Assembly (NCBI GenBank): GCA_020636025.1 | Contig: JACJYQ010000005.1 | Coordinates: 124,001-188,000 of the forward strand | Direction: 5' to 3' | DNA: 64,000 nt | From: Lewinellaceae bacterium | GTDB lineage: Bacteria; Bacteroidota; Bacteroidia; Chitinophagales; Saprospiraceae | Shown: positions 44,118 through 53,072 of the stretch, piece by piece | Layout of the letters: every line of letters begins with the position of its first letter | Numbering within the stretch: position 1 is the first letter of the stretch | Made by a program: the position numbers and the translations under genes | Notes under the pieces: generated by a model | What the model saw: the letters and a program-made list of their open reading frames with translations, nothing else | Told to the model about the DNA's origin: nothing | Database searches by the model: none

Positions 44118-44687
44118 CTAGGGTTCTATTCCAACGATCCGGTTTGTCAAAGCAATCTGCTCGCTAAGCCAGCGACGGGCTTTTGTGAGCTGCGACCGCG
44201 AAGTACTTTCCTGAATGCCTAATTGCTCTGCTGCCTCTGCATGTGAATACCCTTCCATCGCAACCAAATTAAAAACTGCTCTGTATCCATCTGGCAAGGT
44301 GCGAATAATCGCCAGCAACTCGGCTTCGGAAAGAGCCGATACGGCATCCGGATCAACAGGAGACTCAGGAAGATTTTCATACGCATATGTTTCCTGATCA
44401 AATCGCTGCTTTTGGTAGGCCCTTAGCGCCGTGTTTACCATGATCCGCCGTATCCATCCCTCAAAAGAACCCTGGTGTTCAAATTGTTCCAACTTCGAGT
44501 ACACCTTCAAAAAACCGTCCTGCAGTATATCCGCAGCATCCGATGAATTGCGCGCATATCTCAGACATACGCCGTACATCTTGCCCGCAAACTGCTGGTA
44601 CAAGGCACGCTGGCATTTCACCGACCCGCGCAGACAACCCCGGATTAGTTCTTGTTCACTCAAGTTTTCGCTCGATAGATGGTCCAA
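44118..44687 (-). CDS. ECF RNA polymerase sigma factor
   Basis: 189 residues. Region 2: YQQFAGKMYGVCLRYARNSSDAADILQDGFLKVYSKL and FEGWIRRIMVNTALRAYQK; region 4: AIIRTLPDGYRAVFNLVAMEGYSHAEAAEQLGIQESTSRSQLTKARRWL in pieces. Start appears to be TTG at 44687 because no ATG is in frame upstream. It is followed on the same strand by the membrane-spanning barrel protein, a lipoprotein and a PrsW protease, which together look like an envelope-stress regulon head. Confidence 0.92.
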   Translation of the reverse strand: MDHLSSENLSEQELIRGCLRGSVKCQRALYQQFAGKMYGVCLRYARNSSDAADILQDGFLKVYSKLEQFEHQGSFEGWIRRIMVNTALRAYQKQRFDQETYAYENLPESPVDPDAVSALSEAELLAIIRTLPDGYRAVFNLVAMEGYSHAEAAEQLGIQESTSRSQLTKARRWLSEQIALTNRIVGIEP

Positions 44688-44826
44688 AAGACGGCTTGTT
44701 TGACAATTTGAGCATGCAATGATTCAATAAATCACGCTCTTACTTCCCCGAAGGTACACGCTTAACAAGATGCAAGGGGCAGATTTTCTGCTGCTTTGTC
44801 GCAAAAAGAAAAAATTCGTTGCTGCT

Positions 44827-46152
44827 TTAGCCTTTGTACAGCATCCACTTCCAAAGCTCCTTAAGCGTTATTTTTTTACCGTACAACAGGATCCCTACCC
44901 TGTAGATACGACCGGCAAGCCAAACAAATAAGATGGCCGTTCCTATTACAAGGGCTAAAGAAAGTACCACCTGCCACCAGGGCGGATTGAAAGCCATTCT
45001 GAAAGGCATGGCAATGGGGGAAAATAGTGGGAATATGGAGGCAAACACCATCAGACTGCTATCCGGGTTTCGCCAACCAGCCATTGAAACGATGTAAAAG
45101 GCCAGGATAAGCGGAATGGTTGCCGGAAGGGTTAGTGATTGACCTTCACCCAGGTCATCACCCATGGCCGAACCAACTGCGGCAAACATGGATGAGTAGA
45201 TGAAGTAACCTCCGAGGAAAAATACTATAAAGGCGAATATCAATAATGGCCAGTTCTGTCGGCTGAGCTCCGACATGATTCTGAAACTCGTATCCTGTAC
45301 AAGCTCGGGGTCGATGGACTCGGCACCTGCAGCCATTGGTGTCTGCATTTGAGAAGCATCTATACCCATAACCAAGGGCACCAGTATGGAAACAGCGCCA
45401 CTCAGTACTACCCAGGCAACAACCTGTGTAAGGCCAACCAGTCCGGCGCCGATGATCTTGCCCATCATCAGGTCAAAAGGCTTGACCGATGACATCATCA
45501 CTTCCACAATGCGATTGGTTTTTTCTTCCATCACAGAGCGCATCACCATTTGACCGTACATCAATACCATGAAGAATAGCAGGAAGGTCATGATGCCGCC
45601 TACAGCCAGACCAACCCCGGCGGTATATTTACTCTGATCGTCTTTCCCATCGCCGGTAATGCTTTCCGGATCAATGGAAACCTTGGAATCCAGTAGCTTA
45701 AGTTGCTCTGCATTCAGTTTCAAGGAATCCATTTTGAACTCTTTGATCTTGGCAACGACGCGATCTTCAATCTGGTTGCTTTTTTCAGGCGCCAGCTTTT
45801 CATCTGAATAGTAAAAAACGGTTAGGTCCTTGTTTTGGAAATTGGTCACTTTGGGTATGCGCAAAACCCCGTCAACCTCCTTGTCCAATACTGCCTGCTT
45901 TAATTGTTCCAGGCTTCTTCCGCCAGACATCACGTAACGCACACCCTTTTCATCGGGAAAAGCCGTTAGTGAATTGCCTTCATCCAGCACGGCCACTTTC
46001 AATTCTCCACTACCCTGATAACTGGATAGGCCAAAAATAACCAGCATGTATACCAGCAATCCAACAGGGGCCAGCAAGGTTCCAAGAATGAATGATTTTT
46101 TGCGCACTCGGGTTAGGTATTCCCGACGTATAATGAGTGAAAGTTTTGACAT
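44827..46152 (-). CDS. ABC-2 type transporter permease (NatB-like)
   Basis: 441 residues: N-terminal helix near 25-45, a large extracytoplasmic domain to about 180, then five more helices (VGGIMTFLLFFMVLMYGQMVM, IIGAGLVGLTQVVAWVVLSGAVSIL, LLIFAFIVFFLGGYFIY, LPATIPLILAFYIVSM, VVLSLALVIGTAILFVWLAGRIY). The EEKTNRIVEVMMSSVKPFDLMMGKI segment is the family hallmark of NatB/YhaP permeases. The ATPase lies 55 bases upstream. Probable sodium/drug or peptide export. Confidence 0.92.
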   Translation of the reverse strand: MSKLSLIIRREYLTRVRKKSFILGTLLAPVGLLVYMLVIFGLSSYQGSGELKVAVLDEGNSLTAFPDEKGVRYVMSGGRSLEQLKQAVLDKEVDGVLRIPKVTNFQNKDLTVFYYSDEKLAPEKSNQIEDRVVAKIKEFKMDSLKLNAEQLKLLDSKVSIDPESITGDGKDDQSKYTAGVGLAVGGIMTFLLFFMVLMYGQMVMRSVMEEKTNRIVEVMMSSVKPFDLMMGKIIGAGLVGLTQVVAWVVLSGAVSILVPLVMGIDASQMQTPMAAGAESIDPELVQDTSFRIMSELSRQNWPLLIFAFIVFFLGGYFIYSSMFAAVGSAMGDDLGEGQSLTLPATIPLILAFYIVSMAGWRNPDSSLMVFASIFPLFSPIAMPFRMAFNPPWWQVVLSLALVIGTAILFVWLAGRIYRVGILLYGKKITLKELWKWMLYKG

Positions 46153-46207
46153 TGATTATCTTCTTTTCGTTGGGTTTGAGAATGTTTACCTGGTGGTTAA
46201 ACCATGA

Positions 46208-47122
46208 TCAGGCTTCCACAGGTGCCATACCGGATTCTGCTACCCGGCGAATAAATATCTCGTTGAACGTGGGCAGGATTTCCTCAAAACGAGTGATCCG
46301 GGCGCCTTTTTGCAAAAAGGCCTTCAATAGCTCATTGCTCTGCGATTCGTCATCAAGCTTGAAGGTTATGGAGTTTGTGCTTCGACTGTCAACCTGATAT
46401 TTATCGGGAATTCCATCGGGTATTTCACCTTCAGTCTCCACCACATAAAGGTTTTCCTTGTACTCATTTTTGATGGCTTCCACCTCGCCATACAAAACAT
46501 TCTTTCCTTTGTTAATCAGTACAATGTGATCACACATTTCCTCTACCTGCTCCATACGGTGGGTACTGAAAATGATGCTGATGCCGGATTCATTCAGCTG
46601 GGCAATTTCATCCTTGATCAGGGTGGTATTTATCGGATCCAAACCTGTAAAAGGCTCATCGAGAATAAGCAGCTTTGGCCTGTGAATGACGGTAGCAATA
46701 AACTGAATTTTTTGCTGCATGCCTTTTGACAAATCCTCAATTTTCTTTGACCACCAATCAGTTATCTCAAACTTTGTCAGCCATTCATCAATGGATTTTC
46801 TAGCCTGGGCAGGACTCAATCCCTTCAATTGAGCCAGATACAACAAATGCTCCCCAACCTTCATCTTTTTATACAGCCCGCGTTCCTCAGGCATATAGCC
46901 GATCTGTTCAGGTGTTCGGTTGTTTATTTTTTCACCATCGAGTAAAATAACGCCTTCATCAGGACCTGTGATGGTGGTGATCATACGGATCAGAGAGGTT
47001 TTTCCGGCGCCGTTCGGACCAAGCATGCCGAAAACACTGCCTTTGGGAATATCGAGGCTGACATTGTCTACAGCCCGGTAATTACCATACGTTTTAACGA
47101 CGTTCTGAATAGAAAGGATCAT
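46208..47122 (-). CDS. ABC transporter ATP-binding protein (NatA-like)
   Basis: 304 residues from ATG 47122. Walker A GPNGAGKTSL near 37-46, Q-loop MPEERGLY, signature DLSKGMQQKIQFIATV, Walker B LLILDEPFTGLDP and H-loop STHRMEQ, then the C-terminal DUF4162 region. Pairs with the ABC-2 permease just downstream on the strand to give a complete exporter. Confidence 0.95.
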   Translation of the reverse strand: MILSIQNVVKTYGNYRAVDNVSLDIPKGSVFGMLGPNGAGKTSLIRMITTITGPDEGVILLDGEKINNRTPEQIGYMPEERGLYKKMKVGEHLLYLAQLKGLSPAQARKSIDEWLTKFEITDWWSKKIEDLSKGMQQKIQFIATVIHRPKLLILDEPFTGLDPINTTLIKDEIAQLNESGISIIFSTHRMEQVEEMCDHIVLINKGKNVLYGEVEAIKNEYKENLYVVETEGEIPDGIPDKYQVDSRSTNSITFKLDDESQSNELLKAFLQKGARITRFEEILPTFNEIFIRRVAESGMAPVEA

Positions 47123-47338
47123 CAATAGTTGGATTTGGTGGATTGTTGGTGCAAATATTTAATCGAAGCGTTCCAAATGTCGCAAATTATGCCCTGTAAA
47201 ATGGCTTTTTTCGGCAAACAGCCGGAATTGAAAGTTTGGGAAATGTAATGTTCCGATGAAAAAGCTAGAGCCTTCGGTTTAATTATGAATTATAGATTAT
47301 GAATTATGAATTCACAGATAAGGCGTCTAATACTCGTT

Positions 47339-50300
47339 TTACTCGATAAAATCCACCTTGTCCCGTTTTTCAAACCCAAGTTTTGCGACACCGCGATCGA
47401 AAATCCAGTAAACGACCGGCACCACGATCAGGGAAAGCAACATGGATGAGTTGAGTCCGCCAATGATGGCCCAGGCGAGGCCGTTTTTCCAGTCGGCGCC
47501 TGAACCCTGAGCAAAGGCTATAGGCAACAGGCCAATCACCATGGCGATATTGGTCATAATTACCGGCCTGAACCTGAGTTTGGTTGCTTCGAGCAGAGCA
47601 TCACGCAGACTATGCCCCTTTTCCTGCAACTGGTTGGCAAAGTCCACCACCAGAATAGCATTTTTCCCCACAAGTCCGATCAGCATGAGCAAACCCATAC
47701 CGGTGAATACGGTTAGGTTTTCGCCGGCAAGGGCCATGGCCAGGAATGCGCCGATGATGGATAAAGGAATGGAGAATAGCACTACCAAAGGATATATCCA
47801 GTTGTCGTAAAGTGCTACCATGATAAGGTACACCAGCAACAAAGAAGTCCACAATGCGAAACCAAGGGTGCCGATACCTTGCTGCTGACGCTTGAGGTCG
47901 CCCCCGTATTTAATTTCTACACCAGCAGGGAGCGGCATCACATCCAGGCGTGCTTTGATGTCGCGGCTGACACTGCCGTTTGGTCGACCGATCACCTGGG
48001 CGCTCAGCATAACCGAAGTGATCCGGTCACGCCTTTCCAGCCTGGATGGCGCGGAACCTTCTTTCACTTCGGCAAACTGTTTAAGGAACACCGTATTACC
48101 CAATGGATTCACAAAAGAGAGGTTTTTAATGTCATCCACACTCCTTCGGTCAAAGGCATCCAGGGCAACCCTGATCGGGTATTCATAATCCCCGTCGCGG
48201 TATTTGGCATCTGTATTTCCACTGAATGCCGTTTGGAGTGTTAGGCCAACCTGTGCCATAGCCAGTCCGTAATCGGCCATGCGCTGGCGATTTACATCCA
48301 CCTGCACTTCCGGATTCCCGCCTTCTACAGATGCGGTAATTTCCACACAACCCGGAACCTGTTCCATTTCACGACGCACTTTTTCAGAAAGGGAAAGTAA
48401 AGTATCGAGATCCGGTCCATTCATCATGATCTCAATTGGAAGTGCCGATAACCCCAAAATGTCAATTGGGTTTGTTTTTATTCTGGCCCCCGTAATGATT
48501 TCTTCCAGTTGTACTTTGGTTTTACGGGCATAAACCGGTGTCAGATCAGAGCGGCCATGACCATAAGGTGTGAGGAAGACCTGAATTTCTGCGGTGTTTG
48601 GCGATCCAAGTCCGAAGGTTTTATTGGTTAATCCTACGGTTGTAAAGGTGTGTACTACATGCTTTTGAGAGCGAAGCCAGGTTTCAACTTCCTTGGCTGT
48701 TTCATCCGTTTGAGCCAACGAGGCATCCTGAGGCATGGTGATTTCCAACAAAAACTCTCCCCGTTCACCGGCTTCCATAAAGGCGTTACCAATCAGTCCC
48801 GAGCTTACCAGCAGAAAGGAACTGGCAAACATGCCCCCGGCGATCAACAGGGTGATCACTTTTGTTCGGCGGTTCTTCAATGCCAGTTTCAATACGCGAA
48901 CAAAACCATCAGATACCCAGTCGAGAAAAGTCTCGAAGTGTAACACGATCTTGCCACCAATGTTACTCCCCTTGAATCGATGCAACTTCCCAAATCTGGA
49001 CGTTAGCCAGGGTACGAGCGTAAAAGAAACCAACAGCGACATCAGGGTTGAGGTCAAAATGGTCATGCAAAACTGACGCAACAGATTTGGTACCAAACCT
49101 GCGCTCAGTATTATGGGCAAAAACACCACTACATCCACCAGCGTAATACTGATGGCGGTATAGCCAATTTCCATCCGGCCGTCGTAACTGGCCTGTACCC
49201 GGTTTTTTCCCATTTCCAGGTGCCGGTAAATATTTTCGATCACCACAATGGCATCATCCACGAGAATGCCGATGGCTAGGGAAAGGCCAAGCAATGACAT
49301 CAGGTTCAGGGAATATCCGAACACTTTCATCATCACAAAAGTGCTGATCACGGATGTAGGGATTGAAACCAGTACGATGGTCGCGTTGCGGATGCTGTGC
49401 AGGAACAACAGCATGACCAGGGCAACAAGCAATACAGCAATGCCAAGGTCTTCCAAAACAGCATCCGTCGCACGTTGAGTAAATGTGCTGCTGTTTGCTA
49501 CCACCTCAAAACGGAGGTTTTGCTCATTATAAACCCCTTCCAGCATGGCCAGTCTTTCCAACACCAGTTTCGACATCTCCACGGCATTGGCATCACCTTG
49601 CTTTCTGATGATGATGCCCACGGCAGGAGAACCATCGTAGCGGCATACCACATCGGGGTCTTTTACCCCGTCCTGAATTTCAGCAATGTCCTTTAGAAAA
49701 ATGGATGAGCCAAAACGGCTTTTCCCAACCACCAGATTTCGTATATCACCTATCCCTAAAAACTTGCCAGCAAGGCGAATGCGCATCTGCCCTTGAGCAC
49801 CCGTTACCTTACCAGTAGGGAAATCCAGATTGGCTGTTTGTACAGCCTGGGAAACCTGCAACAGAGACAATCCATATTGTTCAAGCTTGGTACTGGAAAT
49901 ATTGATCTTGATCTCGCGCTCCTCTCCACCCAGGATACTTACCTGAGCTACCCCTTTTACCTGGGCAATTTCCGGCAAAGCCCGGTTTTTTATCAGATCG
50001 TAAAAGGCTGTTCCGGTTACGTTGGACGAGACCGCCAATTTTAGTATCGGCAGTTCATCGAGGGCAAATTTATTGATCACCGGAGGCCGAACCTCTTTTG
50101 GCAGGGATGCCTGCAACTGATTAATCTTCCGCTGCATTTCCTGAACCGCCTGGTCCAGGTCAACACTTTGCTCAAACTCTACAGCAATAAACGAGGAGTT
50201 CTCCTGGCTCCCCGCCTGTATTTGATCTATGCCCTCTAAGGATGATATCGCATTCTCAATGGGCTTGCCAACCGCATTTTCCACCTCACTGGGCGAGGCG

Positions 50301-50458
50301 CCGGGATAAATGGTTACGATGGTAACGACCGGTGGACTGAACTTGGGAACCAGTTCAATTGGAAGACTGAGATAGCTTGCCACACCCATAAACGTCAACA
50401 CGGCGAATACCACGATGATCAGAGAAGGGCGGCGAATGGATATGGAGGTAAGGTTCAT
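47339..50458 (-). CDS. RND efflux transporter (AcrB/MexB-like HAE-1)
   Basis: 1039 residues from ATG 50458 (MNLTSISIRRPSLIIVVFAV); codons upstream in frame come from AT-rich repeat. Twelve helices in the RND pattern, two large periplasmic loops, conserved GDANAVEMSKLV, LSLAIGILVDDAIVVIENI with the Asp-Asp proton-relay pair, and KLRFRPVIMTNIAMVIGLLPIAFAQGSG. Family-typical length. Neither an adaptor nor an outer membrane factor is adjacent; it may use components coded elsewhere. Confidence 0.93.
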   Translation of the reverse strand: MNLTSISIRRPSLIIVVFAVLTFMGVASYLSLPIELVPKFSPPVVTIVTIYPGASPSEVENAVGKPIENAISSLEGIDQIQAGSQENSSFIAVEFEQSVDLDQAVQEMQRKINQLQASLPKEVRPPVINKFALDELPILKLAVSSNVTGTAFYDLIKNRALPEIAQVKGVAQVSILGGEEREIKINISSTKLEQYGLSLLQVSQAVQTANLDFPTGKVTGAQGQMRIRLAGKFLGIGDIRNLVVGKSRFGSSIFLKDIAEIQDGVKDPDVVCRYDGSPAVGIIIRKQGDANAVEMSKLVLERLAMLEGVYNEQNLRFEVVANSSTFTQRATDAVLEDLGIAVLLVALVMLLFLHSIRNATIVLVSIPTSVISTFVMMKVFGYSLNLMSLLGLSLAIGILVDDAIVVIENIYRHLEMGKNRVQASYDGRMEIGYTAISITLVDVVVFLPIILSAGLVPNLLRQFCMTILTSTLMSLLVSFTLVPWLTSRFGKLHRFKGSNIGGKIVLHFETFLDWVSDGFVRVLKLALKNRRTKVITLLIAGGMFASSFLLVSSGLIGNAFMEAGERGEFLLEITMPQDASLAQTDETAKEVETWLRSQKHVVHTFTTVGLTNKTFGLGSPNTAEIQVFLTPYGHGRSDLTPVYARKTKVQLEEIITGARIKTNPIDILGLSALPIEIMMNGPDLDTLLSLSEKVRREMEQVPGCVEITASVEGGNPEVQVDVNRQRMADYGLAMAQVGLTLQTAFSGNTDAKYRDGDYEYPIRVALDAFDRRSVDDIKNLSFVNPLGNTVFLKQFAEVKEGSAPSRLERRDRITSVMLSAQVIGRPNGSVSRDIKARLDVMPLPAGVEIKYGGDLKRQQQGIGTLGFALWTSLLLVYLIMVALYDNWIYPLVVLFSIPLSIIGAFLAMALAGENLTVFTGMGLLMLIGLVGKNAILVVDFANQLQEKGHSLRDALLEATKLRFRPVIMTNIAMVIGLLPIAFAQGSGADWKNGLAWAIIGGLNSSMLLSLIVVPVVYWIFDRGVAKLGFEKRDKVDFIE

Positions 50459-50465
50459 AGAACTT

Positions 50466-50585
50466 AATGGGATAATTTGATAATGGGATAATTTGATAAT
50501 GATTCTTCCATGCTGGAATAACACATCTGTTTCTGAATCAAACTACCTTATTATCATATTATCGAATTATCACATTATCAAATTA
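50466..50585. repeat. AATGGGATAATTTGAT repeat with inverted partner
   Basis: Two 16-base units at 50466 and 50482, then about 50 unique bases, then TTATTATCATATTATCGAAT and TATCACATTATCAAATTA, which in reverse reads as the same GATAAT words. The whole block separates the RND start from the dioxygenase stop and could fold back. Confidence 0.8.
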
Positions 50586-50593
50586 AAAAAGTT

Positions 50594-51544
50594 TTATTTC
50601 TTAAGACCAATTTCCCGGAGTCTTTCATCGAGATATTCTCCGGCGGTGATGGGTTCGTAGTGAAGCGGGTTGTCAGCTGTGACACAGGATTCCAGACAAG
50701 TGAGATCCATGGAGCTGACAGGGTGCAGGAAAAACGGGATACTCAGACGGGGCAAATGCCATTCCTCTCTGGGAGGATTTACCACCCGGTGTGTGGTACT
50801 TTTCAGATAATTATTGGTGAGCCTTTGGAGCATATCGCCCACGTTGATCACGATCTCGTCTTTTTCCGGCATAACCGGCACCCATTTATTGTCGGAAGTA
50901 AGGAGCTGCAAACCACCGGCGCTGGCGCCAAAGAGCAGGGTGATCAGGTTAATGTCCTCGTGTTGTTCAGCGCGAATGGCGCTGGCCGGCTCCTGGGTAA
51001 TAGGAGGATAGTGGATGCTTCTCAGGATAGAGTTGCCATCCTTGATTTGTTTTTGAAAATAATCTTCTGGAAGATCCAAATGACGGGCGATGGCTCGCAG
51101 GAGATGACCGCCAGCTATTTCAAAATTCTGATATAATTCTCTCCCCAACCTGGGCATGTCCGGCATTTCAGGTACCTGAACATTGTCGGGATATTGATCT
51201 TTTAGCGGATGATCGGCAGGTACTACCTGTCCAATCTGGAAAAACTCCTTGAGGTCGGCCACCTGCGATTGTTTGGCATGTTCCTTTCCAAAGGAAGTGT
51301 AGCCTCTTTGACCGGCCAGACCGTCCACCTCGTGTGTGCGTTTTATTCCCTCAGGTAAAGCGAAATAAGCTTTGGAAGCGTTGAAAAACCCCTCAACAAG
51401 TGATTTTGGAACGCCGTGATTTTCCACAGCTACAAAGCCCACTTCGTGGAATGCTTTTCCAATGTCGTGCACAAACTGCTTTTGTTCCGCTTCGTTGCCG
51501 TGCACAAATTTTGACAGATCAACGGTAGGTATTCCTTTTTCCAT
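50594..51544 (-). CDS. 2OG/IPNS-like Fe(II) oxygenase
   Basis: 316 residues from ATG 51544 (MEKGIPTVDLSKFV); the frame runs further up without family sense. DIOX_N part (GKAFHEVGFVAVENHGVP) then the 2OG-Fe(II) barrel: AEQHEDINLITLLFGASAGGLQ gives His and Asp of the iron triad, and STTHRVVNPPREEWHLPRLSIPFFLHP gives the second His and the RxS 2-oxoglutarate motif. Isopenicillin N synthase-like oxygenases of this type act on many small molecules; the substrate is unknown. Single gene, last before the AT-rich island. Confidence 0.9.
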   Translation of the reverse strand: MEKGIPTVDLSKFVHGNEAEQKQFVHDIGKAFHEVGFVAVENHGVPKSLVEGFFNASKAYFALPEGIKRTHEVDGLAGQRGYTSFGKEHAKQSQVADLKEFFQIGQVVPADHPLKDQYPDNVQVPEMPDMPRLGRELYQNFEIAGGHLLRAIARHLDLPEDYFQKQIKDGNSILRSIHYPPITQEPASAIRAEQHEDINLITLLFGASAGGLQLLTSDNKWVPVMPEKDEIVINVGDMLQRLTNNYLKSTTHRVVNPPREEWHLPRLSIPFFLHPVSSMDLTCLESCVTADNPLHYEPITAGEYLDERLREIGLKK

Positions 51545-51719
51545 AGTAGTTGTCTTTGAATAAGTGAGTATTCGCCCAGGTGATTGGCTAAGGCAGTGCA
51601 ATTTTAAGGCAATATGGGGAAATATTGGGGAAAATCGAAGGTGATTCGGATTGTAGGGGCAGCGTACTGATTTCTCAGCTCAGGTAGAAACTCGTTGATT
51701 TCGGCGAGGGAGTCATTTT

Positions 51720-52283
51720 TTAAATTAATGCGTGTAAATAATTTGCCGTATCGTTCAACCCATTTCTTCTCAAGCAATCCAACACTTCATATTCGTCTAA
51801 ATCAGGATTTCTTCTATTTAAGACCATTTTTCTAAAAGAGTCAACCGCTACCTTTTGGTTCAAGTCAATTGTCTCGGTTAGAAAATCATCTGCATTTTTC
51901 GCTGACAATCCAAAAGTTGAAAGATAATCCTCTGGGAAATCCTTCAAGTTGTTTGTAACAATTATATCCGCATTGACCTTTATTGCTGTAGCTAAAACAT
52001 GGCAGTCTTTCTCATCAGGCAAAGTCAATCCTTCAATCAGGACTTCATAGTTTTCGACCATTGCGTCAGGAAATGCCAAATTTGCCCAACCTATCCTTTT
52101 CTTAATCTCATTTTCTGTGACATTCTTCCTTCTCATCACATCTTCCCATTCGTCAAAAATGTGTTTACTCCATTTTGGTGTGTATAAATCATCGTGGGCA
52201 AACCAAAAGAGTAAATCACGAATTTCGATTGGTATAATTACGTTGGTGTCTAGGACACATGTAAACCGAATACTATGTATCAT
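51720..52283 (-). CDS. PIN-domain toxin (VapC50-like)
   Basis: 187 residues. PIN fold acidic residues: CVLDTNVIIP (Asp), WSKHIFDEWEDVM (Glu/Asp), LPDEKDCHVLATAIKVNADIIVTNNLKDFP (Asp and the NLKDF end motif). The C-terminal helical domain (FRKMVLNRRNPDLDEYEVLDCLRRNGL) is that of the long VapC50-type PIN proteins. These cut RNA. The start overlaps the antitoxin stop by 11 bases, so both come from one message. AT-rich compared with the genes before it. Confidence 0.85.
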   Translation of the reverse strand: MIHSIRFTCVLDTNVIIPIEIRDLLFWFAHDDLYTPKWSKHIFDEWEDVMRRKNVTENEIKKRIGWANLAFPDAMVENYEVLIEGLTLPDEKDCHVLATAIKVNADIIVTNNLKDFPEDYLSTFGLSAKNADDFLTETIDLNQKVAVDSFRKMVLNRRNPDLDEYEVLDCLRRNGLNDTANYLHALI

Positions 52284-52728
52284 ATAAACCTGACTCTTCG
52301 TCTGCGTTCATTATTTTGATTAGGAGTTCTTGCTGCTTTGCTTTCATTCTTTTCTTATAGGCCATTAAGTCCTCAAATTTTACTCTTCTGTGCTTACCAA
52401 TTTTCGTATACTCAATTTCCCCTTCTTCAAGTAACTTCACTAAATGAGGGCGGGAACAGCCAAGTAAGTCAGCAGCAGCCTGAGTAGTCATCTCGGTCGC
52501 AATTGGTAATATTGAAATAGGTTTTCCCTGACCTGTGACTTTTAGGATTTTTGCAAGCAATTTCAACGCATTTAGAGGTATTCTAATCTTCTCTCTTGTT
52601 TCTTCTATTTCTATTTCAGGATTGTCTTTGTGAAGGCTTTCAAGTACCTCTGCAAGAGCATTATAGGATTCCATTGCGACCTTCTGTTCTTCTTTGGAAG
52701 GTTTGGTGATATTCGCTAAATATTCCAT
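52273..52728 (-). CDS. Antitoxin with excisionase-type HTH
   Basis: 151 residues. Helical N-terminal half (LAEVLESLHKDNPEIEIEETREKI), then a MerR/excisionase-like winged HTH: MTTQAAADLLGCSRPHLVKLLEEGEIEYTKIGKHRRVKFEDLMAYK. A short C-terminal tail (LIKIMNADEESGLYD) would bind the PIN partner, as in other Bacteroidota pairs where an HTH antitoxin precedes a PIN gene. It lies directly downstream (in transcription order) of the folded attC-like site at 52819. Confidence 0.85.
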   Translation of the reverse strand: MEYLANITKPSKEEQKVAMESYNALAEVLESLHKDNPEIEIEETREKIRIPLNALKLLAKILKVTGQGKPISILPIATEMTTQAAADLLGCSRPHLVKLLEEGEIEYTKIGKHRRVKFEDLMAYKKRMKAKQQELLIKIMNADEESGLYDT

Positions 52729-52818
52729 ATTTTGAGTGATTTTACTTTGAATTTAATCACAAAATTAATCGAAATAAACGAAATTTTCAAAATAATCGAA
52801 ATGTATTTACTTTCTTTT

Positions 52819-52948
52819 TTCCAACGGTCTCGTGTATGAGCAGTAGCGGATTAACCCACTAAACTGTCAGATAGCACCGACCTTTGATTTATAGTTTTAC
52901 GTTCCAAAATAGCACTGAACCCGCTATTGCTTATACACAATGTTGTAT
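52819..52948 (-). other. Folded attC-like recombination site (left)
   Basis: Read on minus: ATACAAC, a 21-base arm, about 65 bases of loop, the paired arm, then GTTGGAA. The arms (52832-52852 and 52918-52938) pair at 18 of 21 positions (GTGTATGAGCAGTAGCGG side shown). An integron attC has RYYYAAC ... GTTRRRY with imperfect arms; the ends here are close but not exact, and no integrase gene is in the window. Confidence 0.4.
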
Positions 52949-53009
52949 GCCCGTGCTTTCTTTTTCTTTCAGCGTTGGGAAAGACACACTCTTTGACAAG
53001 CTTTGGATT

Positions 53010-53059
53010 GAGCGTTGGCACGAGTGGCTTGGCAATGTGTGTGGCTTTAGGTGTCGGCA
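53010..53059. repeat. Cassette-flanking direct repeat, left copy
   Basis: GAGCGTTGGCA ... GTGTCGGCA, 50 bases, just past the end of the HEPN gene (stop 53073). A related copy in the same orientation is at 58920-58976, just before hsdR, with the same first 11 and last 9 bases. CAGCGTT also occurs close to both. Confidence 0.55.
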
Positions 53060-53072
53060 TTATTTCTAATTT

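Larger units (their letters stand above)
52729..53072. other. Gene-free junction between restriction operon and toxin pair
   Basis: 344 bases with no credible gene. It contains the folded attC-like structure 52819-52948 and one copy of the flanking direct repeat (53010-53059), described separately. Confidence 0.7.

Noticed and set aside
52819..52948. A canonical integron attC site
   Set aside because: End heptamers break the RYYYAAC/GTTRRRY rule at one or two positions and no integrase is in the window; reported only as attC-like.
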